DNA of 64,000 nucleotides. It comes from Hygrophila difformis. Lineage: Eukaryota > Streptophyta > Magnoliopsida > Lamiales > Acanthaceae. Under the pieces are notes generated by a model. That model was not told the DNA's origin and did no database searches. It saw only the letters and a list, made by a program, of their open reading frames with translations. Below, piece by piece: positions 32,763-43,500 of this stretch (its first letter is position 1; each line of letters begins with the position of its first letter). Location of the stretch: positions 24,988,068 through 25,052,067 of the forward strand of contig JAOANR010000014.1 of assembly GCA_030278955.1 (NCBI GenBank), given 5' to 3'. The translations under genes were made by a program, and so were the position numbers.

Positions 32763-33793
32763 GTTTTTTATTTGTAGGGATGACACTGACTCAGGTCCAC
32801 CAAGGTCCAATGTTCAACCCGATACTCGGATTTAGTTCAATTTTAGGTCTGACCCAAACTCATTGCCATTCTTAAAGAGAAAAATGAACCAATTCTGTGT
32901 CCAATTTTATAAAAACCAAAATCCAATTCAACCTTGAATCTTATTTAATTTTAAATTTAATCCGACCAATTGTCACCTCTATTTATATATGTAAAGGTGG
33001 TCATAGTTTGAAAACTTAGGACGGACGATATTAGAGATGAGAAATATGACACAAGTCAGCACCTTTCTGGTAATGGTGGACCAAATGTAGTTATTACCTC
33101 TGATCATTGGCCCCATTTTAAGTCATTTTCTTTTCCACATATTCTCTGAATTTTTCGTCTATATTTATTGAGTATTGACAAGTTTTGGTTTTCATTGATT
33201 AATTAATTAACTACAATATTTTTCTTTTCTAATTTATTTTTCTTTTAGTTACTAAATTCGATCGATGATCTTTGGATCTTTGGTGGCTATCCTGAATTCA
33301 ATCACTAACTTTATTAGTGACTAAATATTTTCCAAATCCAATATATATTATTAACTATTAGCAACTAAAATTATTTTCAAGTAAAAATTGATTATAAAAA
33401 TTTAATATTTTAAAACTATGTGATTAGATGAGTCACATTCAATGAGCAACTAGAATTGTAAATGAGCCGAACTGAGTTGAGCTTTGGGTGTTTGTGTTGA
33501 GTCTAGTGTTTTGTGGGAAGTTCAAAACCGATGATTGAACCTAGGTAGTTAGGACCTCATCTGCTGCATCGTTGTCCAGCGTGACCCATGGAGTGAAAGA
33601 TTGCTGAGATCAAGAATGGAATTGGGACCAACGGCTCTTTTCTGATTAGATTAGGTGTAGACTAAAATTTCTTGCAGGGATTGCCTATCTACTTAGAAAA
33701 GAGCTGTTACTCACAACTCAAATCTTCCCAACGGCTATTTTCCAAAATGGAAAAATTATTCAAATCCTGTTGAGTAATTTTTGGTTTAAGAAG
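32763..33793. other. AT-rich stretch, nothing recognised
   Basis: No ORF of note and no clear repeat termini. The last ~130 bases may be decayed copia sequence leading into the RT fragment that follows. Confidence 0.4.
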
Positions 33794-34450
33794 GAGTCTT
33801 TCAAGCTAAAGGGTTCATTGTTGCTCAGATTTATGTGGATGACATCGTTTTTGGATCCACATCTCACATCCTCAAAGATGAATTCATCAAGATTATGAGC
33901 AACGAGTTCGAGATGAGCCTAGTTGGAGAATTGAACTACTTCCTTGGTCTACAGGTTACTCACAAGAAAGATGGAATGTTCCTCAGTCAAGCTAAATATG
34001 CCAAGAACATAGTGAGAAAATTTAGGATGGAGTCAAGCAAACCATCTAGAACTCCCATAGGCACGAATGATAAAATCAGTCAAGACTCCTCTGGAAAGGA
34101 TGTTGATCCAAAATTGTATCGGAGTATCATTGGAAGCCTTCTCTATCTAACTGCCAGCAGACCCGATATAAGTTATGCAGTGGGAGTGTGTGGTAGGTAT
34201 CAAGCAAATCCTAAGGAGTCTCACCTACATGCTGCCAAGAGGATCTTGAAATACATCTCAGGAACACCCAAGCTTGGTATCTGGTATTCAAAAGACTCAA
34301 GTCTTCAACTTATAGGCTACATTGATGCTGACTGGGCTGGCTGCGTGGATGATCGTAAGAGTACTACTGGTGGCTGCTTCTATGTTGGAACTAACTTGGT
34401 CAGCTGGTATAGTAAGAAGTAGAGTTCAATCTCATTGTCCACTGAAGCTT
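33794..34450 (+). pseudogene. Copia RT-RNase H fragment, interrupted by element D
   Basis: Plus-strand fragment of a SIRE-like pol gene, a different family from element A. It opens just before the catalytic YVDD (QIYVDDIVFGST), runs through FLGLQVTHKKDGMF and YRSIIGSLLYLTASRPDISY to RNase H (DADWAGCVDDRKSTTGGCF). An in-frame TAG follows SWYSKK at about 34420. Coding similarity stops abruptly at STEA (34448-34450), where the LTR of element D begins. The 5' part of pol is missing. Confidence 0.9.
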
Positions 34451-35678
34451 TGAGGTAAAACCCCACTGCAATGCCCCCCGACAGCCTTTAAACTATAAGT
34501 CCTATAGGGCTGTTAAAAAGCTTGCCTAGTTTTTCCTACCGAAAGCGCACGGTATCAAGCTGCAATATTTATTTTTATTGTCGGGATCGTTCAAAAGAGA
34601 GTTACACGATAGAAGTGTTTTAATAGAATTATTAGCTCTAGAATCTGTCTCTATTCTTGATTTAAGAATGTTGTAATGATGATTACTAAAGAATACTACT
34701 GAAATGTAAATGCTTAAAGTTGTAAACGTAGTAAAGAAAACAATTAAAATGATGTAGAACATTATGATCTTATTCACGTGTTTAAGATGTTACAGACCAA
34801 ATCAAATGAAATAGGAATATGATGAGAATATCATACTTCATTGGCTAAAACATAATGGAAGTTCATTGAGATAGAAAAATCCTTTACACAACTTAATCAA
34901 ATCTTCATGTCTTAAATCACTTCCCAAGACAAGTACTTATGATTCAGTGTCATGACATTCTAAGCTCTGAAATCATGGAATACTATCATCACAGAATGAT
35001 CTGTCAGACTCTTTCTGTGATAAAAGCTTTTCAGAATCGTCACTCAATCTTTTTCTTTCAGACTCAGATTAAGCCTTTGACAACTCGAGGTCACTTCTAA
35101 ATCATACTATATTCATCTGAACTTGAAGTTGTTCTTTTTATTACCCTGATCAAACTGATCTTATGATCCTGTATTGGATGTCCTCTACAACAAATGAAAA
35201 AGCTAATATTTAAATCTATCATCCAATGTTTTCATAGGACTTGTTTCTTCAGAGTAATTCCTGCAAGTATTCATAAGGAATAATAGTCTTGTAAGTATAT
35301 CAAGATGAAATTGCTATTCAAATTCCTTGACTTATCCAGACCACTCAGATTTGTATAAATGATTTAGCTCGAGAAATCTCTGTAAACAGTTCCAAATATC
35401 CGTGATTTGACTCAGGATTAGTAGACTGTAGGAGAAATATTTAATCTCCTACTCATAGCATATAGTGATAACTATAATACCATGAACCCCGGAAATTAAT
35501 ATTCCTGATACTCTACTAATTTTTAGGACAAAAGATGGTTTTTGAAACATCTTTCCCTTTTAAACGACAGGTACTAAATGCCCAACTGAAGAACAAGTTT
35601 GTTCTTTATCAGTCCTGAGTAAATAATGATTGAGAAAACCTATATCATCATCTCTCTCAGCGTACCATTGTAAATAGT
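34451..35678 (-). repeat. 3' LTR of element D, distal piece
   Basis: Read on the minus strand it contains GAACGATCC, then TTGCA, then ACCGTGCGCTTTCGG (about 34530-34590), in the same order as in the LTR of element C (39860-39922). It ends TTTTACCTCA against the copia fragment. The right edge ends in ATAGT (35674-35678), the target duplicated by element C. Confidence 0.75.
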
Positions 35679-35680
35679 TG

Positions 35681-35704
35681 ATAATGGCCAAAAATGACCA
35701 TTAT
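35681..35704 (+). other. Hairpin at the start of the element C LTR
   Basis: Two bases after the LTR start: arm ATAATGG, 10-base loop CCAAAAATGA, arm CCATTAT. Element D has the equivalent hairpin with a different but still fully paired stem. Confidence 0.8.
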
Positions 35705-35985
35705 TTTCAATCCATTTCCGTGTCTTAAACTGGCATTTGATCGCATTCCGGTCTTACATTAAGTAAGAAAGCAGTCGAATTGGACTGATTTATGCATAAT
35801 TGTAAAAATAATAAGCTGGTATGAAAAAGGCATAAATATGTAATTTTATTACATATTTATGTTAGAAAAATCCAAAAACATGAGAAAAAGAAAAGGAAAC
35901 AAAAAGATGGGAAAAAGATAGAAAAAGCCCACAAAAAGAATATTTTCGGCCCATCTGGCCCAATCCAGCAGGCCCAGGAAGACCT

Positions 35986-36231
35986 TTGTCGCGGAAGCCC
36001 TTGGCGCGATGCAGTGTTCCGCGACAAAGGCATACTCCGCGACCAACTGGCCCCAAGTGAAGAGGAGACCAGCCAAGCCCTGGGCGCGATGACCCTTGTC
36101 GCGATAGCATGACTCCGCGACAAAAGCCCATTCCGCGACCAAGATGCACAAATAGAGACACAAGACCCAGTCGAGAAGCCTTGCCACATGCAGCATGTTC
36201 CGCGACCAACTTGATGTTCCGAGACAAAGCT
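35986..36231 (+). repeat. GC palindrome array 1 in element C LTR
   Basis: Several paired words TTGTCGCGGA / TCCGCGACAA and variants in an AT-rich LTR. The array ends about 70 bases before the LTR TATA box. The same array is in the other LTR at 51287-51532. Confidence 0.85.
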
Positions 36232-36299
36232 GTGATGTGTGTGATGTCTTAAGACACAATGGGCTAGAATCAAGGCCCATGGGCTTAGGGTTACACTTC

Positions 36300-36307
36300 T
36301 ATAAATA
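36300..36307 (+). promoter_or_regulatory. TATA box of the element C LTR promoter
   Basis: TATAAATA in CTTCTATAAATATGAGG, about 620 bases into the LTR, just downstream of palindrome array 1. Copy at 51601-51608. Confidence 0.75.
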
Positions 36308-36943
36308 TGAGGTGTCTCCCATGAGCTAAGGGTTGGAGAGTTGGAAGTTTGAATTTGAGAGTTCTTGAAGGCAAGCTTAGGAGTTCTTCCTTAGGTAGAG
36401 TAGTTAGGTTTATTTTTATGTATTATTTAATTTTTGCACTTAGTTTAGTTTAGATTAGTGTTTTACTGTTCACAGTGCTTAGATAGCCATTTTTATACTA
36501 TGTTTTGTTTTCTAAACTCTTGTTTTAGGGTTTGTAATACCCAAACCATGGGTATTAACAACACCCCTTCAATAATATGGGAAAACATTCAGCATTTGTG
36601 TCCCAAACCATGAAATGGGTCTCACATCCCATGGATTTATGCTTTCTTTTTCATTTTGGGGTCATTTGACCCCCATTTTGTCATTTTTATGTTCACTGTT
36701 AGCATATTATGGATAATGTTGTGTGATGTGTGATCAAACCCTAGATTAGGATTCTTGCTTTATTTTAATATCCTGCTCAGTCTTGTTATTTTTGTTTAAG
36801 CATGTTCTTCCTTATTTTGAATGTTTCTTGCTTATTTTTAGCTTAGAATAGCTTTTTGATCTGAAATAGGGTGAGATCACGCTGTTTGCATGCCACTGTT
36901 CATTTCTGCTTTTTCTGACTTTTGTCCTGAACCACCTTGGGCG

Positions 36944-37490
36944 CCAACCGCCTTCTGGCGCGGAACCACGTTCCGCGACAGAGTGGCAGTTCCGCGACCA
37001 AGGTGTTTCAAGACACTTGTCTCTATAATTTAAAACCCTTTGTCGCGGAATACCTTGTCGCGGAGCCACGTTCCGCGACAAAACTGTCCATGCATAGCGA
37101 CAAAGGAGCCAAACTCTTGCATTTTGTCTTCATGGCTTCTTGTCGCGGAATCACCCTGTCGCGGAGCCACGTTCCGCGACAAAATCCCATTCCGCGACAG
37201 AAAAATTATGCCATGTTTCTTAATCTTTGAACACTTTGTCGCGGAAAACCTTGTCGCGGAACCACGTTCCGCGACAAAATCTCCATGCATAGCGACAAAG
37301 GTTCAAATGCTTTAGAATTTTATTAAAATACTTTGTCGCGATGTCACCCTTGTCGCGGAGCCACGTTCCGCGACAAAACCCTGCATAGCGACAAAGAGGC
37401 GTTATGCTGCCAAAAATTCTAAAAACTTGTCGGGATGTCCATGTCGCGGATCTCGGTCCGCGACAACATTTATGATATAGCGACAAGATT
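36944..37490 (+). repeat. GC palindrome array 2 in element C LTR
   Basis: About six modules of 60-70 bp, each with nested inverted repeats. Example: 37038-37106 has outer arms CTTTGTCGC/GCGACAAAG and inner arms TTGTCGCGGA/TCCGCGACAA around GCCACG. A CTATTTAA box follows at about 37500. Copy at 52245-52791. Confidence 0.88.
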
Positions 37491-39945
37491 CCTCCCCCTC
37501 TATTTAATTTTAAACAAATTTCATTCTCTCTCTATTTTATATTGCAACACTCACATCATAGCCCCACGGGTTACGATGTAACATTCTGGAATTGCAATGT
37601 AGGGTGTTATGCTGCCCAAATTTTGATTCTCCATTTGCATCACTTAACTGATTGAACCCTTGACTCATCAATGATTAAAGATTGAGATTAGCAATACTCA
37701 AACTTCAATAATCATCATGATTAAAGGACCTTTGTTCAATTGCCATTAAAACACTTTTGTATAAACAAAACCTCGATGGCTTAAACAGATAATCTGGACT
37801 GTAATTAATTATGGTAGGAAGGATTATTTAAGACCATTACATGTGGACCCGATCCACAACCTTGCATGAGAAACCAATGTCTCTCATACAATGGATCTTC
37901 TTTTGCTTCTTGTTTATTTTGTCTTTGTGTATTGTGTGGAACCATTAGTAAAGAATACATCAGAATAATGTTGGCGGGTACTCCCTCATGGATAACTAGC
38001 TCGTATTCTGGGTATTAGTTGCTAATCGTTATTTTGCATGGTCTGAATGGCTGTCAGTGGAAGCCTTGGCGGTTCGCCCATCCGGGGTTATAATAGCTGC
38101 TCGACTGATTTCCATCCAGATACAGTTTTATTTTTGTTATCTTAATTTCCAAACCCAAATTCCAATCTGTAATGGGAATCAGTTGGCACCAGTCAATGCC
38201 AACTGATGATCATTATAGAAAGGAAGTATGTAGGTTTTTATCCGAATTCACAGACAGTGGAGGCCCAACTGGTGTTGACACCACCATTATAGAGTCTCAG
38301 CTGTCTAAATTCGCTTCATCCGAGTGATTGGGAAATTGGACAGTAGATGTTTACAGTCCACCCAATTGTTCTGCCATTACTTTGGTACCTTGACCATTCC
38401 ATTCTGTGTTTCACCTTCTGTCTAGACCCGCCTTTATATTTTGGGTCAATTAATTTTGCACTTCCATATATTCTTATGCATGATAATATTATGTACTGTT
38501 GTGGTCTGTAATTATTTTGGGATCCTTCCCTTGGACAATAGAAATCTAGATCTTAAACAGATATTGCTTTATAAACTTCCAACAAAAACCTCTTTATAAA
38601 ATCCGGATCTGAGTAAGGGATAAATTCTTCAGTTATGACTAATTCATATTCTATCAAGGGTTGTACTTTGGGAATTAAGAAGCAGATTCAGCGATTAGGT
38701 CTCGTTTAGACCGAAAGGGTCTGTGTTTTAACTGAGAGTCTAGTACCTGACAGGGAATGATTTTCAAATCCATTATTTTCCAAAATTGCTGGTTGATGGA
38801 AATGTAAGATTAAGTGCTACACCGAGATGGGGTCCACTTGGATTCAAATACAGTGTGGTAAATAATCTTAGAGGAACATCATCTAGGCCTTGGTTATTTT
38901 CCAAGATAGGGTTGAGTTTTCTTTCAACTGCTATCCTCTTCTGCCAAAGCCTACTTTTGAGTCCTGAGTGAGTGCATCCGGAACGAACTAATTTATTAGT
39001 TCGTTTCATTAGTTTGTATCTCATAATCACCCGGAAGGAAGTGAACACACTAGTGGTTCACTGAGAGCCGGGAATTCTTGATCCATACTCCTTCATCCTG
39101 ATGGGGAGCTGTCTTTTACTACCAGGGTCAGATTTTCAAAACCTCCGAGTGATAGGTTTTAAATGCTTTCTTTACCGCTTTCTCTTAACCGCTTTCATTA
39201 GAGGTCACTCGGTTGTATTGAGAGTTGTGTAACTGCTACTAGGATTGACAGTTAAGGGATAGTTTAGGGCTTGATTTAAATCTTTGGGCGTGACATGGGA
39301 GAAAGATAGTGGTACTTGGCATTTCAATAAATGATGTGTCGGGTGTTGCTTATCCACCACAGATGAAGTAACATACCCAGGCCAGGGCAGTTACGAATCT
39401 GTGGTATCTTAGAATTTGTGGTCTTAGGAACATGTAAACTCATATTGCAAGTACCTGTCTGTTAAAGGGAACGCCTTATTGAGAGCATGAGAATTAGCTA
39501 TCTGAAAGAATTATCCCAACCAAAGATCTGCGTATGAAAATGGAAGTTTAATATTGCTGTATCTCGCTCTTGTCCAATTTTCATTCTTTCCTTCCTGTCC
39601 TTTCTGTCCACATTGTGACTCAACTTCACGGTTGGCACAATGTACCTTTTCCCTGCTTTCGTAGATAATGTTTACCGCATTCCTAGAATAATTCTTTTCC
39701 GCTTTCTAGAATAGATTTATTTGCTTTGTAGAATAATTTAACTGCTTTCTAGATCTAATTTACATTCATGTCAGTAGCTATTAATCACCTTTCAAACCTA
39801 TTGAGCAATACGAATGGAAAATCTAGTAAAACGACGTGGGACCTGCTTCTATCGCACATCCTCCAGTGAACGATCCGGTCTTACTATAAATTACTGCAAT
39901 TTTTGACACCGTGCGCTTTCGGGCCACAGTTTCTTAAACACGAGC

Positions 39946-39951
39946 AATAAA
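39946..39951 (+). terminator. Possible poly(A) signal in the element C LTR
   Basis: AATAAA just after the conserved ACCGTGCGCTTTCGG block, about 440 bases before the LTR end. Copy at 55247-55252. Confidence 0.4.
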
Positions 39952-40386
39952 AACATGACTACTTATAAATATATCCCTAATCACAACTCCGCCATCATAA
40001 ATTGGTTTCATTAATAAAACTTAAACCAGGACCATGATTTTTCGGAAAATATTCACGTAGTGGGAACTCGCCAAAAGTTTCATGGCAGGGACTCTCATGC
40101 CAAGAATTGATGAGAAGCATCATGGCATATTTGCCGGGGATCCTCAGTGTGACAGGCTGATGGTCAACCTATCCCGGCTATGCCATGAGATTTGTCAACA
40201 TTTCATGACAGGGAGGACCACAGCGCCATTTGAAATTAAAGCACCACACTTGAGTAATAAAAAGACTAATAATCTGGATATATCCCTAAACCCTTTCCCG
40301 TGAATCATAACTCTCTTCATGTAATAAATCTAACCTGGTATATTTTTAAGAAAATGCTCGTGGGACGGAAATTGTCAAAAGTTTCA

Positions 40387-40404
40387 TGGCGCCGTTGCCG
40401 GGGA
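40387..40404 (+). other. Primer binding site of element C (tRNA-Asp)
   Basis: TGGCGCCGTTGCCGGGGA starts directly after the LTR. It is complementary to the 3' end of plant tRNA-Asp(GTC), the usual Athila primer. Confidence 0.95.
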
Positions 40405-40547
40405 GGATGCAGCGCCGTTTTATTTAGAGAATTACATTCCTCATTGCTCCTAGAGTAGCCTATACATATAATTATAAATATTCACCTTCAGAACCACTTC
40501 TAACCTGGGGATTGTACAGGTACTGTCATTACTGAAGCCGTTGTTCT

Positions 40548-43500
40548 ATGCAAAGGAGAAAGCAGACGCCAGCCGAGATCCCGTTTAATTCAGAGATAGA
40601 AAAGACAGCTCGACGTCTTAGGGCGGAGACTAAACGAAGAAGGGAACGGGAACGACAGGCATTACTTTCACCAAGCACCAGCAGCGATATCTCCGAGATG
40701 GCAAACCCTGACATCCCACCAATCATTCAACCCAATCCCCCACTTCACAACATTGAGGAAGATCCCGAGGATGCTGATCATGATGAATTGGATGATCCCC
40801 CTCCTCAGATCATACAAGGAGGTGGGAATCCACCAAACATGGACCAGCAGCACTTCGAGGCACCCCCTCCCAACCCGAACCAAAACCCACCAAACAACCA
40901 AAACCAACCAAATCAGCAAAATTTCCCAAACCAACAGAATCAGCAATACCATAACCCCCATCAGAATCCCCCGAATCCGAATGATTTCAATGATCCGAGG
41001 AACTATTTCATGCCTCAGAACTACTACCCACAGCAATACCAAGGCGGGCCTGAGAACAATCATCAAGCAGCAGCTGCTGCTGATTACATGCAGCCGATTT
41101 TAGAGCCATATCTGAACATTCCTGGACAAGCTCCATTCTTGGCCAGGAATTTCGAACTGAAACCGGCCCTAATCAATCTAGTCCAGAGCAACCAGTTTGC
41201 CGGAGCAAGCCATGAAGATCCCCATGATCACCTGCAAACCTTCCTAGAATTGTGTGACACGATCAAAAATCGTGATGTACCCGCAAACACCATTCGACTA
41301 AGGCTATTCCCCTTCTCTCTGACAAGCGGAGCACGAACATGGTACAAGTCACTGCCCGTAAATCAGAAGTCTACATGGGAAGATGTGATCAGAAACTTCC
41401 TAGCAAAATACTTCCCGGAGTCCAAGGTGGATGAATGCCGCTCCAAAATTGCGGAATTCAAGATGAAACCCGACGAGTCCTTGTATGATGCAAAGGAAAG
41501 ATTCTTCAACCTACTCAGAAAGTGTCCTCAACATGGTTTCCATGACTGGGAGAGACTGAGAAAGTTCTACAGTGGTCTGACCCCAGCATGGAAATCCATG
41601 CTTGATGCTGCCGGTGGTCAACATTTGCTCTACATACCGATGGACCAAGCCTGGGCAAAGATTGAAGCCATGAGTGTCAACCGTTCTGTTCTAACTGATG
41701 ATGGTAATTCCACTCCCCCTCGTGGTTTGTGTGTTGTAGGTACAGTAGAGAAGTCAGACATTGAAAAGCTTCAAGAGCAAGTGGCAGCGTTATCTGTAAA
41801 TCAAGGAGTTGGAAGTTCTGCGCAGGGACAGCAAACTGATGTGATCTGTGGACTGTGTCAAGGTGCTCATGCAACTGACACATGCGAGCAAGTCACAGCA
41901 GAGAGCTGTAACTATGCAGGAGCTTTTCCAAATAGGCACCCGAACTTGTCTTATTCAAACAACAACGCCTTGAACTCACATCTCTTGAACAAGCCACAGC
42001 AGCAACAGTTCAACCCTCAGCAGAATCAGGGATTCAATCAGAACAGGGGCCAACATTTTCAGAATCCAGGTTTCCAACCTCAGATCCAGCAGAGGCCGCC
42101 TCAGAATTTCCAGAACTTTCAGCCCAATCAGAATTTCCAGCCTCAGTTTGTCCCAAACCAAGGCCAGTGGAATCAGAATCAGCAGCAAAATCAGAATCAG
42201 AACCAAAAGCCTCCTTCAAGGCTTGAGAATATGATGACTGATTTCATCACTAGTCAGAAAGAAATCAACAATCAACTGCAGGCCTCCATCAGAAATGTGG
42301 AGACCCAAGTTACACAGATGGCTAACGAGATGCAGAAAAGGGACAAAGGAACGTTGCCAAGCACTGCGGAAAAGAACCCGCAATGCAAGGCAATAACCTT
42401 GAAATCTGGAAGAGTACTAGCTGGACCAAAGGGAGCAGATACTGGAGCGGAATTTGAAGAAGATGATATTGTTGACAATGCTGGCAAGGAAGCTGATAAT
42501 GGGAACGAAGCAGAAAAAGAGACAGCCGAATTGCAGACTGAAGCTGCACCTGAAACGGCTGAACCAGATAAGGGTACAGGTGAAGGTACAACTTCCTTCC
42601 CTTCACCACCAAAAATTGCTAATAACAAGTACATGCCCAGGATTCCTTATCCTGCGCGGCTTAAAAATAAAGAACATGATCTTAAATTCAAGAAATTTCT
42701 GCAACGATTAAAGTCTGTGGAGATAACCATTCCTCTCACAGAAATGATTTCCGAAATGCCCATCTATGCTAAGTTCTTGAAAGAATTGATTTCAGGAAAA
42801 AGGCAGGTTGAGCAGGAAGAGGTAATTATTCTCAACAGCACGTGCAGTGCCATTGTTCAGAGGAGAATGCCTGAAAAGAAAGAGGACCCCGGATGTTGCA
42901 CACTTCCAGTACAATTCGGAAAGGCCAAAGTGAGTATGGGGCTTTGTGATTTAGGATCAAGCATCAATGTGATGCCACTAGCTATGGCTGTTCGCCTCAA
43001 GCTTGGAGAAATTCAACCGGTCAAGATGAGACTGCAACTTGCAGACAGATCGATCACTCAGCCCGTAGGAATTCTCAAGGATATTGTAGTCAAAACCGGG
43101 CAAGTTCTTTTCCCGGTCGACTTCATCGTCCTCGACATTGAAGAGGATTCTGAAATGCCACTTATCCTTGGACGCCCATTTCTAGCCACTGGTGGTGCAC
43201 TGATTGACGCCAAATCCGGAAAAGTCACCCTAAGGGTCGATGGCGAGGAAATCATCTTTGATATGGAGAAATTGCAGAAATTTCCGAATGACAGTTCTTG
43301 TTTTTCATTTGAAAATGTAATAGTTAGGGAAGAGCTTGACTCTGAACTTGAGTGTGAAATGATGCTGGATGAACCATCAAAGCAGGTACTGAAGCCTGCT
43401 GGCGTGGAGCACAAAGAATGCAAAGCCGTTCACTTCGCCGATCCCGAAACAGGGGATTTGGAGGAATTTGATGGCATGGACTTCCATGAGGACGCCAATC

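Larger units (their letters stand above)
35679..40386 (+). repeat. 5' LTR of element C (4,708 bp)
   Basis: TGATAATGG...AGTTTCA. Identical in length to 50980-55687 (constant offset 15,301). Differences I saw: 38021 G / 53322 A, 38530 C / 53831 T, 38544 A / 53845 G. Contains a terminal hairpin, two GC palindrome arrays, a TATA box, and a duplicated 3' end with a decayed primer site. Many open frames inside arise from the palindromes and are not called. Confidence 0.98.

Noticed and set aside
35849..37486. Several overlapping ORFs of 86-143 codons on both strands in the element C LTR (repeated at 51150-52787)
   Set aside because: They follow the GC palindromes, so frames stay open on both strands with Arg/Ser-rich mirrored peptides. 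No domain, and the two LTR copies are identical simply because the element is young.
36944..37490. Palindromic array resembling a CRISPR repeat array
   Set aside because: Plant DNA; spacing is irregular, the repeats are nested inverted repeats within an LTR, and there are no cas genes or unique spacers.
38773..39048. 91-codon ORF conserved at 54074-54349
   Set aside because: Conservation is explained by LTR duplication; no recognisable protein and no start context.
40668..41103. Antisense and shifted ORFs over the start of gag in element C
   Set aside because: They overlap the intact gag-pol frame in a low-complexity Pro/Asn/Gln region.
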